Source: Acidimicrobiia bacterium
Lineage (GTDB): Bacteria > Actinomycetota > Acidimicrobiia > IMCC26256 > JAOSJM01
Length of the DNA stretch: 64,000 nt
NCBI GenBank assembly: GCA_027494165.1
Contig: JAOSJM010000001.1
Span: 62,001-126,000 of the forward strand
Direction of reading: 5' to 3'
Shown piece after piece: positions 18,968 through 28,014 of this stretch. Below the pieces are notes generated by a model. It was not told the origin of the DNA, searched no databases, and saw only the letters and a list, made by a program, of their open reading frames with translations. The translations under genes were made by a program, and so were the position numbers. Position 1 is the stretch's first letter. Each line of letters opens with the position of its first letter.

Positions 18968-19761
18968 GCCGGGCCGGCCTCGACGACGAGGCCCGTGCCG
19001 CGCTCGAGGACGAGCGGGACTTCCTGCTGGCGTCCCTCGACGACCTCGAGGTGGAGCGCGAGGCCGGGAACGTCGACCCCGTGTCCTACCGGGCCCTGCG
19101 TGACGACTACACCGCCCGGGCGGCGGCGGTGCTGCGCACGCTCCGGGGCGAGCCCGGCGCGGGACCGTCCCGCCCGCCGGTCTCGTGGCGGCGGCGGCTG
19201 CTCGTGGGCGGCGGGATCGTCGTGTTCGCCCTGGTGGCGGCGGCCCTGCTGGCGGGCTCGCTGGGGTCCCGGCTGCCCGGCGGGAGCTCCGGAGGCAGCG
19301 AGACCGTGACGCTCGAGGAGCGGCGCGAGGCCCTGGCCCGGGCGGTGGAGGACCGGCCCGACCACCCCGACGCCCACCTCGCGTACGCGCGCTTCCTCGA
19401 CGGGCAGGGCGAGTCGCTCGAGGCCCTCCGGGAGTACGACGCGGTCGTGGCGCTCGACCCGGGCCGGGCCGACGCCCACGCCTACGGGGGATGGCTCGTG
19501 TACCGGGCCGCCTCGTCGACCACCGACCCCGACCAGGCCGGCGCCCTGCTCGACACGGCCCGCGAGCGCCTGGAGCGGGCGGTGGCCGCCGATCCCGACT
19601 ACCCGGACGCGCGCTTCTTCCTGGGCGTCGTCCTGTTCCGGGGCTTCGGAGACGCGGGCGCGGCCGTCCCCGAGCTGCAGCGCTACCTGGCGCTGGCCCC
19701 CGACAGCCCGCTCGCCGAGGACGTCCGGGCGGTGCTGGCGGAGGCCGAGGCCGCAGGCTGA
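18964..19761 (+). CDS. ccmI: CcmI-like TPR protein
   Basis: 265 residues. Cytoplasmic-type N-terminus LEDERDFLLASLDDLEVEREAG (as in CcmI/CycH), a helix at about residues 77-97, then TPR-like repeats with HPDAHLAYARFLDGQ, YDAVVALDPGRADAH and DYPDARFFLGVVLF. CcmI binds the C-terminus of apocytochromes. Last gene of the operon. Confidence 0.8.
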   Translation: MSRAGLDDEARAALEDERDFLLASLDDLEVEREAGNVDPVSYRALRDDYTARAAAVLRTLRGEPGAGPSRPPVSWRRRLLVGGGIVVFALVAAALLAGSLGSRLPGGSSGGSETVTLEERREALARAVEDRPDHPDAHLAYARFLDGQGESLEALREYDAVVALDPGRADAHAYGGWLVYRAASSTTDPDQAGALLDTARERLERAVAADPDYPDARFFLGVVLFRGFGDAGAAVPELQRYLALAPDSPLAEDVRAVLAEAEAAG

Positions 19762-19777
19762 CCCCATCCCCAGCTCT

Positions 19778-19818
19778 CGGGTGTTCCTACCCTCGCTGGG
19801 CGGGGGTGGAGACACCCG
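19778..19818 (+). terminator. Possible terminator after the ccm operon
   Basis: CGGGTGTTCC (19778-19787) pairs with GGAgACACCCG (19808-19818) with one bulged base and a 20-base loop, 17 bp after the ccmI stop. Confidence 0.4.
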
Positions 19819-19925
19819 GGTCGGACTTCGCCGGGTGCCCCCTGGTCGTCCCAGCCCCCGCTGCCTGCTCCGCCACACCCAGCCCCTAGCCTGGTCCGGT
19901 CCGTCCCCTGTCGAGGAGCCGTCCT

Positions 19926-20401
19926 GTGACCACCCCGCCCGAGCCCCAGACCGACGCCGACCACCTGTACCGGGTGACCATCACGACCGAACGCGGTCGC
20001 CTGGTGATGGACCTCGACCCGCAGCTCGCCCCGAACACCGTCAACAACTTCGTGGGCCTCGCCCGCCAGGGCTACTACGACGGCCTCACCTTCCACCGGG
20101 TCGTCCCCGAGTTCGTGATCCAGGGGGATGCCCCGAGGGGACGGGCCGGGGAGGGCCGGGTTACCGCTTCCCCGACGAGCCGGTGAAGGGCGCCTACACG
20201 CTCGGCGCCGTCGCCATGGCCAACGCGGGGCCGGACACGAACGGGTCCCAGTTCTTCGTCTGCATCGACGACTGCACCCGGAAGCTGGCGCCCAGCTACA
20301 ACCTCTTCGGCTACCTCGTCGAGGGCATCGAGGTGGCCCAGGCCACCCAGGTGGGCGACGTCATGCGCTCGGTCGAGGTCGAGGAGCGGCCCCGCTCCTG
20401 A
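19926..20401 (+). CDS. Cyclophilin-type peptidyl-prolyl isomerase (one frame break)
   Basis: About 158 residues. Cyclophilin motifs in order: NTVNNFVGLARQGYYDGLTFHRV (active-site FHRV), VIQGG, then GPGYRFPDE, MANAGPDTNGSQFFV and LFGYLVEGI. The frame breaks at G run 20123-20127. One extra G yields IQGGCPEGTGRGGPGYRF, the invariant family text. Start GTG 19926. No signal peptide, so cytoplasmic. A CxxD-CT pair (CIDDCT) near the end is unusual but not diagnostic. Confidence 0.87.
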
Positions 20402-20424
20402 CCCGCTCCCGAGGGCGGAGCGGG
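20402..20424 (+). terminator. Hairpin after cyclophilin gene
   Basis: CCCGCTCC (20402-20409) and GGAGCGGG (20417-20424) form a perfect 8-bp stem with a 7-base loop immediately after the stop codon. Confidence 0.5.
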
Positions 20425-20494
20425 CACCGGCTCGATCCCCCGGCCCGGGCGGAATAGGCCGTTCGCCCCATTGCTCCGGACCGTCCGGTCCGGC

Positions 20495-21135
20495 ATGCTA
20501 CGCTCCGTGGTCACCTTGCTCGGTTTCGTGGCCTTGTTGGGGGCGGGGGCGGTGCTCGCCGTCCGGTCGCCGAGCGGGCGCGCACGGCGCCTGGCGGCCG
20601 AGCAGGCGACCGTCGGCCTGTCCGCCGCCGACGCCACCGACGCGCCCGACCTGCCGTTCGCGCTCCTGACCGTCGAGCCCCGGGGCATCTCCCACCTCGC
20701 GGGCGGGCGGGTCGGGGGCGGCCCACGTGGACCTTCGACCTGTGGGTCGCACCGGACGGCGCCCGTCGCCGGCGCCTGTCCTGCGCGGTGGCCGAGGTCC
20801 CGTCGTCGGCCGCCGCCGGGCGCCTCGTGATCCGGGGTGACCGGGCTCCGGCGGTCCCGGTCCCCGCCCCGGGTCCTCCCGTGGCCGTCGACTCCGAGCG
20901 CTTCCACCGCTGCTTCGACGTGCACGCCGACGACCTCGGGCTCGCCTTCGAGGTCCTCGATCCCGATCTCATGGGCTTCCTCCTCGAGGTCGGGCGCTCG
21001 TGCTGGTTCGAGGTGGCCGGAGGGCACGTCCTCTGCGCCACCGGGCGGCTCGCGCCGGGAGAGGTGCTCCTCGTCCTCAAGGCGCTCTGCGCCTTCCTCG
21101 ACCACCTGCCGTCGCCCCGAGTCACCGCGGTCTGA
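20495..21135 (+). CDS. Hypothetical protein with N-terminal helix (one frame break)
   Basis: About 213 residues after repair. N-terminal hydrophobic segment (SVVTLLGFVALLGAGAVLAV), then a basic SPSGRARRLAAE. The rest is soluble, with paired Cys (SERFHRCFDVHADD, GRSCWFEVAGG, VLCATGRL, KALCAFLDHLP). The frame breaks at G run 20714-20718. One extra G connects VGGRPTWTFDLWVAPDGARR. ATG 20495 is chosen; TTG 20471 is in frame. The family is not recognised; possibly a membrane-anchored actinobacterial protein of unknown role. Confidence 0.6.
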
Positions 21136-21222
21136 CCGTCGCCCGACGGTGGCGACGGGTGCCGGGCGATGGGCTGGCGCGGGTCGGCGCGACGTAGCCT
21201 TCGTGGTGAGAAGGAGCGCACC

Positions 21223-23496
21223 ATGGACGAACCCGTCGGGCCCACCACGCCCATCGACTTGATCGAGGCCGCCTACGCCCGCTTCCCCGAGCGGCTGGCG
21301 ACGGCGCGCCGGCGCCTCGGCCGGCCGTTGACCTACGCCGAGAAGGTCCTGTTCGCCCACGCCGACGACGTCGAGACGATCGGTCTCGAACGGGGCGTCG
21401 ACTACGCGGACTACCGGCCCGACCGCGTCGCCATGCAGGACGCCACCGCCCAGATGGCGCTGCTCCAGTTCATGACGGCCGGCCTGCCCCGGGTGGCCGT
21501 GCCCACCACGGTCCACTGCGACCACCTGATCCTCGCCCGCACCGGGGCCGAGCCCGACCTCCACCGCGCCCTCGACACCAACGCCGAGGTGTACGACTTC
21601 CTCCGCAGCGTCTCCGCCAAGTACGGGATCGGCTTCTGGAAGCCCGGCTCGGGCATCATCCACCAGGTCGTGCTCGAGCAGTACGCCTTCCCGGGCGGGA
21701 TGATGATCGGCACCGACAGCCACACCCCGAACGCCGGCGGTCTCGGGATGGTGGCGATCGGCGTGGGCGGTGCCGACGCCGTCGACGTCATGGCCGGGTG
21801 GCCGTTCAACACGCGGGTCCCCAAGCTCATCGGGGTGAGGCTCACGGGCCGCCTCTCGGGCTGGGCCGCGCCGAAGGACGTCATCCTCAAGGTGGCCGGC
21901 ATCCTCACCGTCAAGGGCGGCACCGGCGCCGTCGTGGAGTACTTCGGCCCGGGGGTCGAGTCGATCTCGGCCACCGGCAAGGCGACCATCTGCAACATGG
22001 GCGCGGAGATCGGCGCCACGTGCTCGCTGTTCCCCTACGACCCCCGGTCGGGGGCCTACCTGCGGGCCACGGGGCGGGAGGCGGTGGCCGCGCTCGCCGA
22101 CCGTCACGCCGAGCACCTGCGGGCCGACCCCGAGGTCGACGCCGATCCGGCGCGCTTCTTCGACCGGGTGATCGAGATCGACCTCGACGAGCTCGAGCCC
22201 CACCTGGTCGGGCCCCACACGCCCGACCTCGACCGCCCGGTCTCGGAGGTGCGGGCGGCCGTCGAGCGCGAGGGCTACCCGGCCGAGATCAGCTACGCGC
22301 TGGTCGGCTCGTGCACGAACTCCTCCTACGAGGACATCGGGCGGGCCGCCCACGTGGCCCGGCAGGCCGCCGCGCGCGGGCTGCGGGTGCGGTCGCCGCT
22401 GCTCGTCACGCCGGGGTCGGAGCAGGTGCGGGCCACGATCGAGCGCGACGGCCTGCTCGCCGACCTCGAGTCGATCGGGGCCACCGTGCTCGCCAACGCC
22501 TGCGGCCCGTGCATCGGGCAGTGGCAGCGGGACGACATCGAGAAGGGCGACCGCAACACCATCGTCACGTCGTTCAACCGCAACTTCCCGGCCCGCAACG
22601 ACGCCAACCCCGAGACGCTCGCCTTCATCGGCTCCCCCGAGACCGTCGTGGCCATGGCGCTGACCGGCCGCCTCGACGTCGACTTCGTGCGCGAGCCGGT
22701 CGGTGAGCCCGACGGCGTCCTGCTCGAGCCACCGGTCGCCGACGAGCTCCCGGCCCGGGGCTTCGACCCCGGGGAATCGGGGTTCGTCGCACCGGCCGCC
22801 GACCCGTCCGTGGTGGACGTGGTGGTGAGGCCCGGCTCCGAGCGCCTCGAGCTGCTCGAGCCGTTCCCGGCCTGGGACGGGCAGGATCTCACCGAGCTCC
22901 GCGTCCTGCTCAAGGCCGTCGGCAAGTGCACCACCGACCACATCTCCCCGGCCGGTCCCTGGCTGCGGTTCCGCGGCCACCTCACCAACATCTCGGGCAA
23001 CCTGTTCACCGGGGCGAACAACGCGTTCACCGACGAGTCGGGGACGGGCGTCGACGCCCGCGACGGCTCGGTGAAGCCGCTGCCCGACCTGGCCCGCGAG
23101 TACAAGGAGGCGGGGATCGCCTGGGTGGCGGTGGGCGACGAGAACTACGGCGAGGGCTCGTCGCGCGAGCACGCGGCCATGGAACCCCGGTACATGAACG
23201 GCCGGGCCGTCGTGGTCAGATCCTTCGCCCGGATCCACGAGGCCAACCTCAAGAAGCAGGGCGTCCTGCCCCTCACCTTCGCCGACCCCGCCGACTACGA
23301 CCGGGTCCGGGTCGACGACACGGTCGACGTCGTCGGCCTGGGCGACCTCGCGCCCGGGCGGCCGGTGACCGTCGTACTGCGGCACGCGGACGGGGGCGTC
23401 GACGAACTCGAGACCCGCCACACGCTCTCCGACGAGCAGATCGAGTGGTTCCGGGCCGGCTCGGCGCTCAACGTCCTGCGGCGCCAGGCCGGCTGA
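21223..23496 (+). CDS. acn: Aconitate hydratase, mitochondrial-like form
   Basis: 757 residues, unbroken. Cluster ligands lie in [11 protein letters not shown] and [10 protein letters not shown]. Substrate-binding signatures include [22 protein letters not shown] and the swivel-domain [12 protein letters not shown] and [15 protein letters not shown]. Length and these motifs fit the mitochondrial aconitase-like branch rather than AcnA (about 900 residues) or AcnB. Converts citrate to isocitrate in the TCA cycle. Strong RBS AAGGAG before ATG 21223; TAGCCT at about 21195 could be its -10. Confidence 0.93.
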   Translation: MDEPVGPTTPIDLIEAAYARFPERLATARRRLGRPLTYAEKVLFAHADDVETIGLERGVDYADYRPDRVAMQDATAQMALLQFMTAGLPRVAVPTTVHCDHLILARTGAEPDLHRALDTNAEVYDFLRSVSAKYGIGFWKPGSGIIHQVVLEQYAFPGGMMIGTDSHTPNAGGLGMVAIGVGGADAVDVMAGWPFNTRVPKLIGVRLTGRLSGWAAPKDVILKVAGILTVKGGTGAVVEYFGPGVESISATGKATICNMGAEIGATCSLFPYDPRSGAYLRATGREAVAALADRHAEHLRADPEVDADPARFFDRVIEIDLDELEPHLVGPHTPDLDRPVSEVRAAVEREGYPAEISYALVGSCTNSSYEDIGRAAHVARQAAARGLRVRSPLLVTPGSEQVRATIERDGLLADLESIGATVLANACGPCIGQWQRDDIEKGDRNTIVTSFNRNFPARNDANPETLAFIGSPETVVAMALTGRLDVDFVREPVGEPDGVLLEPPVADELPARGFDPGESGFVAPAADPSVVDVVVRPGSERLELLEPFPAWDGQDLTELRVLLKAVGKCTTDHISPAGPWLRFRGHLTNISGNLFTGANNAFTDESGTGVDARDGSVKPLPDLAREYKEAGIAWVAVGDENYGEGSSREHAAMEPRYMNGRAVVVRSFARIHEANLKKQGVLPLTFADPADYDRVRVDDTVDVVGLGDLAPGRPVTVVLRHADGGVDELETRHTLSDEQIEWFRAGSALNVLRRQAG

Positions 23497-23566
23497 GCCC
23501 ACCGGCGGTCCCCGAGGTTGGTTGCGGAGGCAAGCATCGGGACGCCGCGGTTCGTATCCTGGCCGG

Positions 23567-24064
23567 ATGCGCCGGACCTCGCGTCCCCGACCCGACGAGG
23601 AGCGCCTCGCGGCGTGGGAGGCCCTCCTCGAGTCCCACGCCCTCCTGGTCGAGATCCTCGGCCGTGAGCTCCAGGGCGAGACCGGCCTGTCGCTGCACGA
23701 CTACGACGTGCTCCTGACCCTGTACCGGGCCCCGGATCGGCGCCTGCGGATGACCGAGCTCGCGCAGGCGGTCGTGCTCAGCAAGTCGGGCCTCACCCGG
23801 CTCGTCGACCGCCTCGAGGCGGGTGGGCTCGTCCGGCGCGCGGCGTGCCCCACCGATCGGCGCAGCGTCTTCGCGTCGCTCACGCCCCGGGGGCGGGCGA
23901 CGCTCCGCCGGGCCGCCCCGGTGCACCTCCGGGGGATCGAGGAGCACTTCGGACGCCACCTCCCGCCCGGTGAGGCCCGGACCCTGGCTCGGTCCCTGGG
24001 GAGGGTCAGCGCCGCGCTGCGGAGTCGCGAGGAGGGTCCCACCGAGGCTACGGCCGGTCCGTGA
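23567..24064 (+). CDS. MarR-family transcriptional regulator
   Basis: 165 residues. LSLHDYDVLLTLYRAPDRRLRM starts the winged helix. The recognition helix is LSKSGLTRLVDRLEAGGLVRR, and CPTDRRSVFASLTPRGRATL forms the wing. ATG 23567 lies 6 bases after TATCCT (23555-23560), so the transcript is probably leaderless. No obvious divergent target; the gene is convergent with the cysteine desulfurase. Confidence 0.88.
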   Translation: MRRTSRPRPDEERLAAWEALLESHALLVEILGRELQGETGLSLHDYDVLLTLYRAPDRRLRMTELAQAVVLSKSGLTRLVDRLEAGGLVRRAACPTDRRSVFASLTPRGRATLRRAAPVHLRGIEEHFGRHLPPGEARTLARSLGRVSAALRSREEGPTEATAGP

Positions 24065-24100
24065 CGGCCGGGTGCCATGGCCGGGACCCGGCAGCGTCAC
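24061..24100. terminator. Hairpin between convergent MarR and desulfurase genes
   Basis: An outer GTGACG (24061-24066) pairs with CGTCAC (24095-24100), and an inner GCCGGGT pairs with ACCCGGC (24067-24073, 24086-24092). That makes 13 bp with a 2-base bulge. The outer arm includes the MarR stop codon. Confidence 0.55.
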
Positions 24101-24109
24101 CCCGCGTGC

Positions 24110-25257
24110 TCAACCTCCGGCCCGCAGGGACCGCAGGCGGGTCACCACGTCGGGGAGGGCGCCGAGCAAGGCGTCGACGTCCGCGCCGGTCGAGCACCAG
24201 CCCACCGAGACCCGCAACGAGCGATCGGCGTCGACCCCCATGGCCAGCAGGACGGGCGACGGCTCGAGCGCCTCGCTGGAGCACGAAGAGCCCGAGTGCA
24301 CGGCGACGCCCTGCTGGTCGAGCCCGAGCAGGATCGGCTCGGCCTCCACCCCCTCCACGCCCAGGCAGACGAGGTGCGGGACCCGCGCCTCGGGGTCGCC
24401 GAACACCCCGACGCCTCCGACGAGCGCGGGAGCGGTGGTCGCCACCCGGTCGGTGAGGGCCCGGGCGCCGGCCGCCTCCTCGTCGAGCGTCCCCCGGCGA
24501 GCAGCGCGGCGGCGGCGCCGAAGCCGACGATGGCGGGCACGTTCTCCAGGCCGCCCCGGCGGGCCCGCTCCTGGGCTCCGCCCACCACGAACGGGGGGAC
24601 GCGCAGGCCCCGCCGGACCAGGAGCGCGCCGGCACCCTTGGGGCCGCCCAGCTTGTGGGCGGTGACCGAGCAGAGGTCCGCGCCGAGCGCGCCGAACGCC
24701 AGCGGGACGTGCCCGACCGCCGTGCAGGCGTCGACGTGGACCAGCACTCCGGCTTCACGGCCCGCAGCGGCGACGCCGGCGGCGGGTTGGAGGGTGCCGA
24801 CCTCGTGGTTGGCGAGCTGCACGGAGACCAGGACGGTGTCGGGCCGGATGGCCGCGGCCACCTCGGCGGCGTCGAAGCGACCGAGGCGGTCGACCCCGAC
24901 CGTGGTGACCTCGCAGCGAGAACGCCGGCACGAGTCGAGCACGGCGGAGTGCTCGACCGCCGTGGTCACCACGTGCCCGGGCCCCTCGACCCGGTCGCGC
25001 CGTCCCTCGACGGCGCCCCACACGGCGGCGTTCACGGCCTCGGTGCCCCCGGAGGTGAAGACGACCTCGCGGGGTCGGGCGCCGACGAGCTCGGCCACCT
25101 GCTCCCGGGCCCGCTCGACCGCCGCCCGGGTCGCGCCGCCCTCGGCGTGCAGCCGGCCGGGGTCGGCGTGGTGCTCCCGCAGGTAGGGGAGCATCGCCTC
25201 GAGCGCGGCCGGTCGGAGCGGCGACGAGGACGCGTGGTCGAGGTAGGCGCGGCGCAC
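24110..25257 (-). CDS. Cysteine desulfurase, NifS/IscS type (one frame break)
   Basis: About 383 residues. PLP enzyme: YLDHASSSPLRP start, VFTSGGTEAVNAAV, cofactor Asp in VDACTAVGHVP, Schiff-base Lys in TAHKLGGPKGAGAL and catalytic Cys in SGSSCSSEALEPS. The frame breaks at C run 24491-24495. One added base gives AGGTLDEEAAGARAL. It supplies sulfur from cysteine, probably for Fe-S clusters given the SufR-like regulator and Mrp carrier next to it, or for tRNA thiolation. Confidence 0.88.
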
Positions 25258-25295
25258 GCGATCAGGCTAGGGCCGGGACGCGCTCCGGAGCGCCC

Positions 25296-26075
25296 TCACA
25301 CCCGGGCGACGCAGTGCCCGTCGCCGCGGGACCGGCGCTCCTCGAAGCGGGGGTCCGTGTCGCCGTAGAGACCGGCCAGCAGGCCCCGCAGCATCCCCTG
25401 GTCGATGGCGCACACGACGTGGGGGTAGCGCTGGGCCGCCTGGCCGAAGGGGCAGTGCTCGGCCACGATGGCGAGGGACCTTCCCCTCGCCTCGGCGTGG
25501 GCGGCGTACCCGTGCGCGGTGAGCGCCTCGGCGATGCTCGCCACCGCGGCCCGGGCCGATCGGTGGCCGGCGCCGCCGGGGAGCCGGGCCGGCTCCATGC
25601 GGGAGGCGAGGGCCAGGCCGTACTCGTAGCCGACCTCGTCGGCCAGGTGCGTGGCCTGCCCCGGGTCGAGGGCCTCGAGGGCGCGGGCGAGCAGCGTCGC
25701 CAGGAGGTCGTCGCGCCGGGGTGGGAACGTGAGCCCCACCTCGGCCTCGCTGGCCCGGTAGCGCTTGGACGGGCGGCCGGCCGACTCGTGGCGGGCCAGC
25801 TCGACGGTGAGGTACCCGCCGGCGGCGAGCTTCTCGAGGTGGTGGCGGGCGACGTTGGGATGGAGCCCGAACCGCTCGGCCACCTCGGCCGCGGTGGCCC
25901 CCGGCGCCTGCTCGCGCAGGAACAGGTAGATGTCGCGACGGGTCGGGTCGCCGAAGGCGGCCGTGACCGCGGTGACCGCGGCGCTGAACTCGTCGTCGCT
26001 GAGCCGGTCGGGCCCCGCGTGCCGGTCGTACCGGTCGTGCTCGTCGTCGGGGCGATGGGGGCTCGTCTCGGCCAT
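25296..26075 (-). CDS. SufR-like winged-helix regulator with C-terminal cysteines
   Basis: 259 residues. The N-terminal ArsR-type helix-turn-helix (DPTRRDIYLFLREQ, VAERFGLHPNVARHHLEKL) is followed by a long domain ending with cysteines in AEHCPFGQAAQRYPHVVCAID and DGHCVARV. SufR repressors use such C-terminal Cys to bind an Fe-S cluster and control Fe-S assembly genes; the spacing here (C-13-C, then a last Cys near the end) resembles them. The gene is divergent from the Mrp carrier and follows no suf operon in the window. ATG 26075 is placed 6 bases after TACAAT, a leaderless arrangement. Confidence 0.78.
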   Translation of the reverse strand: MAETSPHRPDDEHDRYDRHAGPDRLSDDEFSAAVTAVTAAFGDPTRRDIYLFLREQAPGATAAEVAERFGLHPNVARHHLEKLAAGGYLTVELARHESAGRPSKRYRASEAEVGLTFPPRRDDLLATLLARALEALDPGQATHLADEVGYEYGLALASRMEPARLPGGAGHRSARAAVASIAEALTAHGYAAHAEARGRSLAIVAEHCPFGQAAQRYPHVVCAIDQGMLRGLLAGLYGDTDPRFEERRSRGDGHCVARV

Positions 26076-26123
26076 GTTGCTATTGTACCTATGTCCGTAG
26101 TGGAAATCCGGCGGAGGTGAGCC
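26076..26123. promoter_or_regulatory. Divergent promoter region of SufR-like gene and mrp
   Basis: Conspicuously AT-rich for this genome. On the minus strand TACAAT (26087-26082) ends 6 bases before the regulator ATG. On the plus strand TACCTATGT precedes GGAGG and the mrp ATG. The regulator can be expected to act here. No clear perfect palindrome is seen. Confidence 0.5.
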
Positions 26124-27241
26124 ATGCCCACCGAGGCTGCGGTGCTCGAGGCGCTCCGGCCCGTGGAGGACCCCGAGCTGCGCCGTTCGATCGTCGACCT
26201 CGGCATGGTCAAGGAGGTCCGGCTCGACGGCGGCGCTGTGGCGGTCACGGTCGCCCTCACGGTGGCGGGCTGCCCGCTCCGGACCGAGATCACGCGCCGC
26301 GTCACCGAGGCGGTCACGTCACTCGAGGGCGTCGAGCGGGTCGACGTCGAGCTCACGGTCATGAGCGACGAGGAGCGCCAGGCCGTCGCGGAAGGGCTTC
26401 GGCGCGAGGGGGCGGCGGCCCACGCCCACGGGCCCGCCGAGGCTCGGTCCAACCCGTTCACCGACTCGGCCACCCGGGTGATCGCGGTCTCCTCCGGCAA
26501 GGGAGGCGTGGGCAAGTCGTCCGTCACGACCAACCTGGCCGTGTGCCTGGCCGAGGCCGGCCATAGCGTCGCCGCCGTCGACGCGGACGTGTGGGGGTTC
26601 TCCATGCCCCGGATGCTCGGTGTGGAGCACCCGCCGGTGGTGATCGACGACGTGATCATCCCGCCCGAGGCCCACGGCGTGCGCCTCGTGTCGATGGGCT
26701 TCTTCGTGCCCGAGGACCAGCCGGTCGTGTGGCGGGGCCCGATGCTCCACAAGGCCCTCGAGCAGTTCCTCACCGACGTCCACTGGGACGAGCCCGACTT
26801 CCTCCTCGTCGACATGCCCCCCGGCACCGGGGACGTCGCGCTGTCCATGGCCCAGTTCCTGCCCCGGGCCGAGGTGGTCGTGGTGACCACGCCCCAGCCG
26901 GCGGCCCAGAAGGTGGCCCAGCGCGCGGCGGCGATGGCCGAGAAGGTGAACCTGCGGGTCGTCGGCGTGGTCGAGAACATGTCGTGGTTCCGGGGCGACG
27001 ACGGCAAGGCCTACGAGATCTTCGGTTCGGGGGCGGCCGGGAGCTCGCCGACCAGCTCGGGGTGCCGCTGCTCGGCCAGGTGCCGCTCGTGCCGGCCCTC
27101 CGGGTCGGCGGCGACGAGGGCCGGCCGATCGTGGTGGCCCGTCCCGACGACGAGGCATCGGTGGCGTTCCGCCGCATCGCCGAACGGATCGTCGAGCTGG
27201 CCCCGACCCGCGTCTACCGCACCGAGCTCAAGATCGTCTGA
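26124..27241 (+). CDS. mrp: Mrp/ApbC Fe-S cluster carrier with N-terminal DUF59 domain (one frame break)
   Basis: About 372 residues. N-terminal MIP18/DUF59 domain (EALRPVEDPELRRSIVDLGMV, VALTVAGCPLR), then the P-loop ATPase with the deviant Walker A SSGKGGVGKSS, switch II DMPPGTGD and VVTTPQPAAQKVAQRA. Carries and inserts Fe-S clusters. The usual CxxC of many Mrp proteins is not seen in the FRGDDGKAYEIFG segment. The frame breaks at G run 27029-27033. One added G gives FGSGGGRELADQLGVPLLG. Divergent from the SufR-like gene. Confidence 0.88.
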
Positions 27242-27269
27242 GGGCCCGGCCGGGCACCGTCGCCACGGG

Positions 27270-28010
27270 TCAGGCGCGCGGCAGCGCGGCCGCGACCTCG
27301 AGTCCTTCGAGCCAGTCGAGGAAGCGGGGCACGTCGTGGCGCCGGAAGATCGCCCCGTGCTGGGGGCACATGAGCTCGACGTCGAGCTGGCGCACCCGCT
27401 CCACCCAGACGTTCTTCGCCTCGTTCGAGGGCAGCCACCGCCGATGGAACCCCTCCATGTAGCCCACGTGCGCGTCGAAGTCCTCGACGAACGGGGGCGA
27501 GCCCTCGGGGAGGAGCGCTGCTCCCACGTCGCCGCTGAAGAGGATCTTGGCCCGCTCGTCGTAGAGGGAGTAGCTCGCCGACGAGTGGACGTAGTGGGCC
27601 GGGACGAGACGCAGGTCGGAGCTGCCTCCCAGGGGGATCGTCATGCCCTCGTCGGGGATCGGGACGATGTCGACGTCGACGGCGAAGTGGGCCAGGAACC
27701 CGGCCCAGATCTGCGGGACGTAGGCCTTCACGCCCTGGCAGAGCGTGTTCCAGAGGGGGATGGACGAGATGATGTCGGGGTCCTGGTGGGACCCGAACAC
27801 GGCCTCGATGTCCTCGAGCAGGATCTCGCGCGACAGGGCGGCCACGACCGGCGGGAAGATCTCGGGGCCCCCGGGGTCGAGCAGGAGGCCCCGGCCCTGG
27901 TGGGTGACGAGGTACTCGTTGGTGTCGATGACCTCACCGGGACGCCCCGCGTCCCGCCCGAAGAACACCCAGGACCGCACGCCGTCGTCGTACAGCTGCA
28001 CCGATTCCAC
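27270..28010 (-). CDS. Diiron metallo-beta-lactamase-fold protein of the ODP/flavodiiron type
   Basis: 246 residues, the beta-lactamase-fold core of flavodiiron proteins without a flavodoxin domain. Metal-ligand motifs in order: GSHQDPDI, AHYVHSSAS, FSGDVGAAL and CPQHGAIF. In free-standing form such proteins (ODP, oxygen-binding diiron protein) sense oxygen for chemoreceptors. The gene starts 4 bases after the stop of the chemoreceptor-like gene, so the two are co-expressed. A reductase role with an external flavodoxin is the alternative. Confidence 0.8.
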   Translation of the reverse strand: MESVQLYDDGVRSWVFFGRDAGRPGEVIDTNEYLVTHQGRGLLLDPGGPEIFPPVVAALSREILLEDIEAVFGSHQDPDIISSIPLWNTLCQGVKAYVPQIWAGFLAHFAVDVDIVPIPDEGMTIPLGGSSDLRLVPAHYVHSSASYSLYDERAKILFSGDVGAALLPEGSPPFVEDFDAHVGYMEGFHRRWLPSNEAKNVWVERVRQLDVELMCPQHGAIFRRHDVPRFLDWLEGLEVAAALPRA

Positions 28011-28014
28011 CGGG

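Noticed and set aside
27244..27256. GCCCGGCCGGGC palindrome as terminator after mrp
   Set aside because: It has no loop and is short; it is expected by chance in DNA of this composition.
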